NCBI GenBank assembly: GCA_002308935.1
Contig: DBWN01000032.1
Span: forward strand, 1 to 9,126
DNA: 9,126 bases
DNA from: Bacteroidales bacterium UBA1237
Lineage (GTDB): Bacteria; Bacteroidota; Bacteroidia; Bacteroidales; UBA932
Reading direction: 5' to 3'
Part shown: in pieces, positions 1-5,144 of the stretch
Numbering within the stretch: the stretch's first letter is position 1
Layout of the letters: each line of letters opens with the position of its first letter
The notes under the pieces: generated by a model
The model's database searches: none
Told to the model about the DNA's origin: nothing
What the model saw: only the letters and a program-made list of their open reading frames with translations
Translations under genes and position numbers: made by a program

Positions 1-437
1 CGGCAGAGAATCCTGCCGTCCCTTCTCAACATCGGGTTATAATAGTCACCATCTCCTTCCAGCACCTCAGTCATATCATACCGGTCGGGAGTCCCTTCAT
101 GGTCCCATGAACCTATGAAGGCAGTCCTGTATTCATTTTCGCGGAGTCTCCCCGGTAGGCTGTCCTCTATCTGTCTCCATGCCTCCCATCCTGTAGATAC
201 GCAGTTGCTGAAGAGATTGCCTTCGATTGCAAGGGAGTCGATTCCGGGAGTGTCGGCATATGAGGAGCCGGGATTGTATGCACCTATGACGGAAGGGGAG
301 TGCGCGTCACTTACGACGAGCACGATATTGAGCGGCTTTCTTATGAGCTGCTCTTTGTCAGAAGCGCATCCGCACAGGCACATGAGCCAGACGGCAAGCA
401 CCATCGCTGCAGTTATCTTTCTGTGTTTTCCGGTCAT
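1..437 (-). CDS. Sulfatase-like lipoprotein, N-terminal part (runs off the left edge), formylglycine motif absent
   Basis: Only the first 145 codons lie in the window. Residues 1-24 form a lipoprotein signal peptide: a basic start (KHRK), a hydrophobic core (AAMVLAVWL) and the lipobox LCGC with the lipidated Cys at 24, so the protein should be anchored in a membrane, possibly the outer one. The sulfatase fold (alkaline phosphatase superfamily) is shown by NIVLVVSDAH at 37-46, with metal-binding Asp44, TPGIDSLAIEGNLFSN at 63-78, YRTAFIGSW at 103-111 and GDGDYYNP at 128-135. Between residues 78 and 103, where the family carries C/S-x-P-x-R and the following helix, there is only a shortened segment (CVSTG then WEAWRQIE). 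The Lys of the usual GKWH motif is Ser110. Substrate is unknown; it may be a pseudoenzyme. An in-frame ATG at 470, 11 codons upstream and preceded by AGGG, is an alternative start; I prefer 437 because it gives a 24-residue signal peptide. It lies 69 bp (or 36 bp) after mtgA on the same strand, probably in one transcript. Confidence 0.8.
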   Translation of the reverse strand, partial: MTGKHRKITAAMVLAVWLMCLCGCASDKEQLIRKPLNIVLVVSDAHSPSVIGAYNPGSSYADTPGIDSLAIEGNLFSNCVSTGWEAWRQIEDSLPGRLRENEYRTAFIGSWDHEGTPDRYDMTEVLEGDGDYYNPMLRRDGRILC

Positions 438-506
438 GAAGGAGACTGTTTTCGGGATAAATATATGCATTTTCCCTCAAATACTATCATGACAATGGAG
501 TGGAGA

Positions 507-1307
507 TCACTTCTTCTTTGCGCACTTCTCCCCGACCCAGTCAGGGTAGGCGATTTTCGGGATGAGGGCCTGGATATCTCCAGTTCTCTTTCTGGCGTAT
601 CCGCTTCCGGAGGAAGGATTGCGTTTGAGAGGACTTGGCAAAGATGCGGCAACGGCGCAGGCTTGGGAACGAGACAGTGTGGCTGCCGAAGTGGACCAGT
701 ACTCCCTGGCCGCGGCTTCGGCACCGAAAACCCCCTTACCAGTCTCGGCTACATTCAGGTACACTTCCATTATCCTGGCTTTGCCCCAGATTTTTTCGAT
801 GAGGAAGGTCCACCAGGCTTCGTAGATTTTTCTTAGGCCGGTCTGGCTTCCGAAAGTGAACACGTTCTTGGCCGTCTGCTGGGAAATGGTGCTGCAGCCA
901 CGGATCTTCTTTCCGCGTTCGTTGTGCTCTTTCCACATTTTGCGGATCTCATCCCAGTCGAATCCGTGATGAGTGAAGAAACGGTTGTCCTCGCTGGCTA
1001 CTACAGCCTTCACCATCTCAGGGGAAATCTTTTTGAGCGGGACCCATTTCTTTTTCAGTTTGAAGGAATCATCAGAGCGGTACTTGATGCTTTGTGTCAC
1101 CATCAGGGGGGTGAAGGTCACGGGGACCCATTTGAAAACAAGGACAATACCGAGGCTTATCGCTATGAACCATAGCGGTATCCTCACGAAAATCCAATAT
1201 GGAAGGCTGCGGTGTTTCATCCGGAAGAGTGTCTCCTCAAAAGTTATGCCCTGAATGAGGTGCAAAGTTCTAAATAATTTTATTGATTTATACGCTTTGT
1301 ACTTCAT
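507..1307 (-). CDS. mtgA: Monofunctional biosynthetic peptidoglycan glycosyltransferase (GT51)
   Basis: This enzyme polymerises lipid II into glycan strands on the periplasmic face of the inner membrane. One membrane segment lies at about residues 37-58 (WIFVRIPLWFIAISLGIVLVF), with the catalytic domain outside. GT51 motifs appear in order: EDNRFFTHHG at 106-115 with catalytic Glu106; GCSTISQQTAKN at 137-148; RKIYEAW at 159-165; and RIMEVYLNVAETGKGVFG at 178-195. No transpeptidase domain follows and the length (266 aa) is close to E. coli MtgA (about 242), so this is the monofunctional type and not a class A PBP. The second motif has Cys138 where Gly or Ala is usual. The protein could instead begin at Met30 (ATG at 1218-1220), giving 237 aa; the upstream start is kept because the frame is open and basic, but the choice is uncertain. 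The sulfatase-like gene follows on the same strand. The gene is divergent from the one at 1404, with 96 bp between them. Confidence 0.95.
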   Translation of the reverse strand: MKYKAYKSIKLFRTLHLIQGITFEETLFRMKHRSLPYWIFVRIPLWFIAISLGIVLVFKWVPVTFTPLMVTQSIKYRSDDSFKLKKKWVPLKKISPEMVKAVVASEDNRFFTHHGFDWDEIRKMWKEHNERGKKIRGCSTISQQTAKNVFTFGSQTGLRKIYEAWWTFLIEKIWGKARIMEVYLNVAETGKGVFGAEAAAREYWSTSAATLSRSQACAVAASLPSPLKRNPSSGSGYARKRTGDIQALIPKIAYPDWVGEKCAKKK

Positions 1308-1333
1308 TTTTCGGCGATTCTGAAAATGAACTA

Positions 1334-1365
1334 TTGTGAACGTGTACTTTTTTTCATTACTTTTG
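1334..1365 (+). promoter_or_regulatory. Bacteroidota-type housekeeping promoter for the 1404 gene
   Basis: A -33 element TTG (1334-1336) and a -7 element TACTTTTG (1358-1365), an exact match to TAnnTTTG, are separated by 21 bp, as in Bacteroidota primary sigma promoters. Transcription would start near 1372, leaving an A-rich leader of about 30 nt with no Shine-Dalgarno sequence. No matching element was found for divergent mtgA in the same 96-bp gap. Confidence 0.65.
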
Positions 1366-1403
1366 TACCGATTATTGCCAACCTATAAAAAGCTATAAAG
1401 CAA

Positions 1404-2309
1404 ATGTCTAATATTATTGTTCAGGAACTGCTTCAGGAAGACGTACTGACCGACCACTACAGGACTTTGGGATATGATGAGAGTTTTTTCCCCCAGTACT
1501 GCAGGATATATCGTGAACGCTACAAGAAAGCTGTGGACAAGGAGGTCCCCAATGCCTCCGATTTCGCATTGTATTGCGCCAACAATTTCATGCCATGGTA
1601 TGATTTCTATCTGAGGCTCGGCCACTCCCAATTGTGGGCTGATGCGGCCGGTAAATTCGCGGCTGATACTCTCAAGCCGATGAAGGTCACATACGAGAAC
1701 GATCCCGAGATACTCCGTCTTACATTCAAGAAGTGCTACAGGGTTGCCAAAGAAGCGGCTATCCCGGAGTTGAGGATGCATTGTGCGAAGATCGCTCAGG
1801 GTTGGGGTAAAGGTTTTCCCTACGGGAAGAGATACGCCGAGATGCTGATTTCGGATGCTGACAGCGTAAAGGCCGCCAAAGAATCCGACAGGTACAACCG
1901 CCTTTGCAAGAGAGCGAAAGTCGCTGGCATGTCAGATTCTACAGTTTGGTATTTCGCCGATCTTGTCAGCGTGTCTTCCGTCAATCCTGACCATGCCTGG
2001 AAGTTGGCCCAGATTAGGGAAGAGCTTCTCAATCAGGGTTACGATGGTGAGGATCTGGACGCTCGGATGGAAGACTTCAAAAAGGAAGTCATATCCAGAG
2101 TGAACCGCCGCAAGAAGAGACAGTACCGCCCTCAGCAATATCAGCAGTATTATCCTTCCGACGGCTCATATCAGACTGAAGGGGGAGATCAGTATTCTTC
2201 CCGTCAATGGGACAACTCCGGTGACGGAGAGTACCAGCAGCCTGTGTCCGAAGGGACGGAAACTGCCCATAACGATTACTCTTCCGAAGCTGACCCTAAT
2301 ATCTGGTAG
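1404..2309 (+). CDS. Hypothetical protein with a helical core and a Tyr/Gln/Ser-rich disordered tail
   Basis: I do not recognise the family. The 301-residue protein has no signal peptide and no membrane segment, so it is probably cytoplasmic. Residues 1 to about 232 look mostly helical, rich in aromatics and charged residues (for example FMPWYDFYLRLGHSQLW at 62-78), with a charged helical stretch at 200-232. A basic cluster, NRRKKR (234-239), then leads into a low-complexity tail (240-301) rich in Tyr, Gln, Ser, Gly and Asp (QYRPQQYQQYYPS and similar), ending in Trp. The cluster could contact nucleic acid or acidic partners; that is inference. The gene has its own promoter at 1334-1365 and a hairpin just downstream, so it is probably monocistronic. 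The ATG at 1404 follows an AT-rich leader typical of the phylum. The length, start and terminator make it a convincing real gene, but the function is unknown. Confidence 0.85.
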   Translation: MSNIIVQELLQEDVLTDHYRTLGYDESFFPQYCRIYRERYKKAVDKEVPNASDFALYCANNFMPWYDFYLRLGHSQLWADAAGKFAADTLKPMKVTYENDPEILRLTFKKCYRVAKEAAIPELRMHCAKIAQGWGKGFPYGKRYAEMLISDADSVKAAKESDRYNRLCKRAKVAGMSDSTVWYFADLVSVSSVNPDHAWKLAQIREELLNQGYDGEDLDARMEDFKKEVISRVNRRKKRQYRPQQYQQYYPSDGSYQTEGGDQYSSRQWDNSGDGEYQQPVSEGTETAHNDYSSEADPNIW

Positions 2310-2330
2310 GACATCAGTTTCTTGAGAAAG

Positions 2331-2371
2331 AGAGAGCCTGTCTTGCGGGATTTCCGTTAGGCAGGCTCTTT
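2331..2371. terminator. Hairpin terminator between convergent genes, probably bidirectional
   Basis: AGAGCCTGTCT (2333-2343) pairs with AGGCAGGCTCT (2359-2369), 11 bp with one G-T wobble. The pairing extends two more positions (2331-2332 with 2370-2371), and the loop is 15 nt. It lies 21 bp after the stop of the 1404 gene and 22 bp after the stop of the minus-strand hydrolase gene. The T tract is weak on both sides (TTCAGATT on plus, CTTTCTC on minus), so efficiency is uncertain. Confidence 0.65.
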
Positions 2372-2393
2372 CAGATTCAGTCAGCTGTGAGGC

Positions 2394-4244
2394 TTATCTG
2401 GTGTCCTTGGCAAAGCCGTTAGCCACCATCCAGCTGTAGAATGATTGCAGCCATACTCCTTCGGGAGTGGGAGTCTGTGCGGTATTGCCTCCCATACCAC
2501 CGAAGAACCCACCGGTCGATTCACCGTATACGTGTATTTCACTGTCTATCCCGGCTTTCTTCCATTCCATGAAAAGGGCCATGCATCCGGCCGCCACGTT
2601 GGGATGGTCAGCGTGAACCGCCACAAAGAGCTTGGGAGCGTTCTTTGGAACGGTTATGTCAATGAGGGAAGGACCGTACACTGAGCAAAGGAACGAGGGC
2701 ATGTGGTAAGCATCCGCTTTCATCAGAGCGGCAAGTTCGACACCGCCTCCTGCGGAGAATCCCATCCATCCTATACGAGTAGGATCAATGTTCCATTGGG
2801 AAGCGTACATTTTCACGATCTCCATGGCACGTAAGGCGTCGTCAGCCGCATTGTCGGTGGATTTGTCATTGGGATCCGGGACAGAAGGGGAGGTGTTGGC
2901 GTTCTTCAGTTCCGTGAAGTCGAATATCTTCCCCTGCATGGACAGGAACTTGCTCGACTGTCCGCCTTCAGGGACGTTTACCTGACCGGGAGAAGGCATG
3001 GGACCGAATGAAGAGCGGAGACGGTATTTGACGCCTATAGCGGCTACACCTCTTGCGTTAAGCCAGTCGGCTATAGCCTTGAATTCAGAATCCCATGAAA
3101 GGGAAACCAACGCTCCCCCGGGGAATATTATTACGGCTGACCCGTCCGCCTTGTCGGCTTCAGGAAGACTTACCGTCAATGTCGGATTGGAAACTTTTGT
3201 ATATCTGGTCGCTTCTCCGAAGTCGTTCACGGCTACGGTCTCCTCATCGCTCTCCACCCTCTGGTTGTAAAGCGGAATTACACTCTTCTCGGAGAAGTTT
3301 TTGGAGGTCATCGTCCACCCTTCAAGATTTGCGGGGACTTGGGAATAGCGGAAAATGAGTCCGTTCTCTTCTTTTCCTTTCAGCTGATAATCAAGCCAAA
3401 GTAGAGCCATGTCGGCGAAGGAGCCTCCGTGCTCTTCACGGTATGTGCCGCCGTGTCCTACTTCAAGATTGGCGATAACGACAGGTACATGGCTTATCCT
3501 TTTGAAGTCATCGGTCGCATTGGGATAAGCGATATCGCTTTTCCCTCCGATGAGATAGCAGACAGGATAAGCAAGTTTGGAAAGGTCATCTTTGGAGACC
3601 ATTCCGGACAGGCCGTCTCCCGGGGATGTCACTCCGCTGTTCAAGGGAACGGTGGTTTTGATCCTGGGGTCTCCGCTTGTTCCGAGAATGAGTGCCTGCA
3701 GTCCTCCGCAGGACTGACCCATGGCCGCTGTGCGGTTCACGTCCACATTTCCGAAGTATTCGGATTTTTTGGAAACGGCTTCTTTGGCGAGCCAGTCAAG
3801 GGCGCGCAGATAGTCTCTGGCGTCCGCTGAATTCCCTGCTTCAACTTTTTTGAACTGCTCCATCATGGCTTCCCTGTCAAAGTCTGCAGGTGCACCTTGA
3901 GGAGCTTGTGCTTCCCGTCTTGGAGGCTCCGCAGACCATTTGCCGTTGGTGATTATGACGTATCCGTTGGATGCCAGGTTGGTCAGGAAGTTCAGGAAGC
4001 CCCAAGCGTCCCTTGAACATCCTCCGTTTCCGAAGAGTATGACGGGCAGAGGCCCTTCTACTTTGGCGGCTGTCGTCAAGTCAACGGGCTTGACTATGGA
4101 ATAGCCCGGCAGCCCCTTGTCTTCGACTACTTCGGCTTTAAAAGGCCCGGGACCTCCGTTCTCAACCTTAATACTTCTGAGAGTTTTAGCGGATGTGCTC
4201 ATCACCATGAGTGCGGCGATGATAAAGGTTATGGTTCTTCTCAT
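2394..4244 (-). CDS. Secreted protein with two tandem alpha/beta-hydrolase (esterase-like) domains
   Basis: A Sec signal peptide (MRRTITFIIAALMVMSTSA, probable cut after Ala19) sends this 616-residue protein out of the cytoplasm. Domain 1 (about 30-290) has a complete serine hydrolase set: NGGCSRD at 73-79 near the oxyanion hole, nucleophile Ser178 in GQSCGG, Asp237 in GGKSD and His264 in VGHGG. Domain 2 (about 350-616) resembles the BD-FAE/acetylxylan-esterase-like group: PGGALVSLSWDSEF (375-388) replaces the usual HGG oxyanion loop, the nucleophile is Ser497 in GFSAGGG, and Asp546 is the likely acid. The closing GGHGFG motif after HVY (571-573) is replaced by a Gly-rich STGGFFGGMGG, with Gly578 where His is expected, so domain 2 may be inactive or noncanonical. 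Likely substrates are acyl or feruloyl esters on plant polysaccharides; this comes from family resemblance only. A Pro/Ala-rich loop at 106-121 interrupts domain 1. The gene appears monocistronic. The nearby hybrid two-component system could regulate it, but no binding site was identified. Confidence 0.88.
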   Translation of the reverse strand: MRRTITFIIAALMVMSTSAKTLRSIKVENGGPGPFKAEVVEDKGLPGYSIVKPVDLTTAAKVEGPLPVILFGNGGCSRDAWGFLNFLTNLASNGYVIITNGKWSAEPPRREAQAPQGAPADFDREAMMEQFKKVEAGNSADARDYLRALDWLAKEAVSKKSEYFGNVDVNRTAAMGQSCGGLQALILGTSGDPRIKTTVPLNSGVTSPGDGLSGMVSKDDLSKLAYPVCYLIGGKSDIAYPNATDDFKRISHVPVVIANLEVGHGGTYREEHGGSFADMALLWLDYQLKGKEENGLIFRYSQVPANLEGWTMTSKNFSEKSVIPLYNQRVESDEETVAVNDFGEATRYTKVSNPTLTVSLPEADKADGSAVIIFPGGALVSLSWDSEFKAIADWLNARGVAAIGVKYRLRSSFGPMPSPGQVNVPEGGQSSKFLSMQGKIFDFTELKNANTSPSVPDPNDKSTDNAADDALRAMEIVKMYASQWNIDPTRIGWMGFSAGGGVELAALMKADAYHMPSFLCSVYGPSLIDITVPKNAPKLFVAVHADHPNVAAGCMALFMEWKKAGIDSEIHVYGESTGGFFGGMGGNTAQTPTPEGVWLQSFYSWMVANGFAKDTR

Positions 4245-4500
4245 ATTGAAAGGAATAGTTTGTCTGGCGTATGCAAGTTAGCAAAAAATAGAATAAGGAT
4301 ATGCATCGAAAAGGCATTTTAGGAGAAGACTGGTAATGATGACATATCATAGCAAGGAAAGATGATGGCAGAAACTGATATTTTTTCTATCACTTTTTCA
4401 GATATGTCAGATGGCCCTGCAACCCGTCAAGGTCTGTTTTGGAGTTTCATGGAACGACATGTTTTTACAAAACAGCCCTTCTCCTTGTCTGCTCAACTTC

Positions 4501-4532
4501 TTGCCGTTATCCTTGCACGGGGCCTATCTTTG
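4501..4532 (+). promoter_or_regulatory. Bacteroidota-type promoter for the small HTH gene
   Basis: TTG (4501-4503) and TATCTTTG (4525-4532), an exact TAnnTTTG match, are 21 bp apart, the same spacing as at 1334-1365. The predicted start of transcription, near 4539, leaves a leader of about 58 nt that begins almost directly with the hairpin at 4543-4565. Confidence 0.65.
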
Positions 4533-4542
4533 CGTAGTCCGC

Positions 4543-4565
4543 TCTTCCGGCATCAGACCGGAAGA
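4543..4565 (+). promoter_or_regulatory. Perfect stem-loop in the 5' leader of the HTH gene
   Basis: TCTTCCGG (4543-4550) and CCGGAAGA (4558-4565) form a perfect 8-bp stem with a 7-nt loop (CATCAGA). A short T-rich run (TTCTTTTT, 4569-4576) begins three bases after it, so it could act as an attenuator. Being close to the predicted 5' end it could also protect the mRNA, or the DNA palindrome could be an operator. The sequence does not decide between these. Confidence 0.5.
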
Positions 4566-4597
4566 CAATTCTTTTTCATCTTAAAAACAATACGCAT

Positions 4598-5005
4598 ATG
4601 CCAAGAAAACGTAAGAATCTGACGGAGGAGCCCGTCATGACTGAGACCGGAGAGACGGTCTCTGGACAAGAGCCCCAGGAAATCCTTCCTTTCGTCGAAG
4701 ACGACCTCCCGGAAGGACCGGAACCGCAAGGGGAATCATACACCATTCCTGTTGTAGCACCAGAGCATTTGTCTCCTGTCAACAAAAAACGTTATGAGAA
4801 TAACGAAGCCTACCGGAAAATGGTGGACAAGATGCTCCCTTCTTACAGGAATTTCGGGAAGACATGGACTGATGAGGAGAGGGATCTTCTCCGCAAACTC
4901 TATAAGGAGAACGCTACGGATGAGGAACTGGAGATGACGTTCGGAAGGACAATCAAATCCATATGTATGGAACTGATCAAGATGCGTGAACTTAAAATAT
5001 CCTAG
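4598..5005 (+). CDS. Small putative DNA-binding protein with a Myb/SANT-like helix-turn-helix
   Basis: This 135-residue protein begins with a short basic stretch (PRKRK, 2-6). A long acidic and Pro-rich region follows (about 9-57) and is probably disordered. The C-terminal part (about 88-133) has the pattern of a Myb/SANT-like or related three-helix HTH: GKTWTDEERDLLRKLY (87-102), then TDEELEMTFGR (107-117), then a recognition-type helix TIKSICMELIKMREL. The key positions are Trp90 followed by an acidic cluster, Phe115-Gly116-Arg117 at the turn, and the hydrophobic spacing Ile119, Ile122, Leu126. DNA binding is inferred from this pattern; the target is unknown. There is no signal peptide or membrane segment. 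The ATG at 4598 lies about 58 nt after a good promoter and has no Shine-Dalgarno, which is normal here. The gene converges with the two-component gene and may be a chromatin-like or local regulator; its proximity to that gene does not prove a link. Confidence 0.82.
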   Translation: MPRKRKNLTEEPVMTETGETVSGQEPQEILPFVEDDLPEGPEPQGESYTIPVVAPEHLSPVNKKRYENNEAYRKMVDKMLPSYRNFGKTWTDEERDLLRKLYKENATDEELEMTFGRTIKSICMELIKMRELKIS

Positions 5006-5032
5006 TGTTCTTCTTAGAAGAAATACATCCCA

Positions 5033-5085
5033 AAAGGTTGTTTCCTGAATCTTTCGCTTCCCAACCTTTCTGAAAATTGAAAGGT
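5033..5085 (+). terminator. Overlapping inverted repeats after the HTH gene, possible terminator
   Basis: AAAGGTTG (5033-5040) can pair with CAACCTTT (5062-5069), 8 bp with a 21-nt loop. The right arm can instead pair downstream, ACCTTTC (5064-5070) with GAAAGGT (5079-5085), 7 bp with an 8-nt loop. The two stems are mutually exclusive. Neither is followed by a strong T tract on the plus strand, so a terminator role is tentative. A small TTCTTC/GAAGAA hairpin (5008-5022) lies between the stop codon and these repeats. Confidence 0.35.
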
Positions 5086-5091
5086 GTACTC

Positions 5092-5126
5092 AAAAAGGCA
5101 AGGACCACCGCCATGGCCCTTGCCTT
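5092..5126 (-). terminator. Intrinsic terminator of the hybrid two-component gene
   Basis: Read on the minus strand, AAGGCAAGG (5126-5118) and CCTTGCCTT (5103-5095) form a perfect 9-bp stem with a 14-nt loop. The stem runs directly into a run of five T (5096-5092). It starts 18 bp after the stop codon at 5145, the expected layout for a rho-independent terminator. Confidence 0.85.
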
Positions 5127-5144
5127 CATAATGTGAATGACAGT

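Larger units (their letters stand above)
4245..4597. other. 353-bp intergenic region between the divergent hydrolase and HTH genes
   Basis: The right part holds the promoter and leader hairpin of the 4598 gene, described separately. On the minus strand, TATTTTTTG (4290-4282) lies about 38 bp before the hydrolase start and resembles a -7 element with one extra base; no convincing -33 partner was seen, so it is only a weak promoter candidate. The remaining part, about 4300-4500, shows no convincing gene, repeat or RNA structure. Confidence 0.5.

Noticed and set aside
300..836. Plus-strand open frame of 178 codons opposite mtgA and the sulfatase-like gene
   Set aside because: It is antisense to two well-supported genes with clear motifs, and its translation has no domain-like pattern.
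507..1307. mtgA product as a class A penicillin-binding protein fragment
   Set aside because: The frame ends normally after the GT51 domain with a charged C-terminus, and no transpeptidase SxxK/KTG remnants follow downstream; the length fits the monofunctional family.
1383..1781. Minus-strand open frame opposite the start of the 1404 gene
   Set aside because: It is antisense to the 1404 gene, which has a promoter and sensible composition; it would also overlap that promoter.
4362..4622. Plus-strand open frame of 86 codons in the intergenic region
   Set aside because: It overlaps the start of the HTH gene and runs through the promoter and hairpin of that gene. The translation has no recognisable motif, so it is probably chance.
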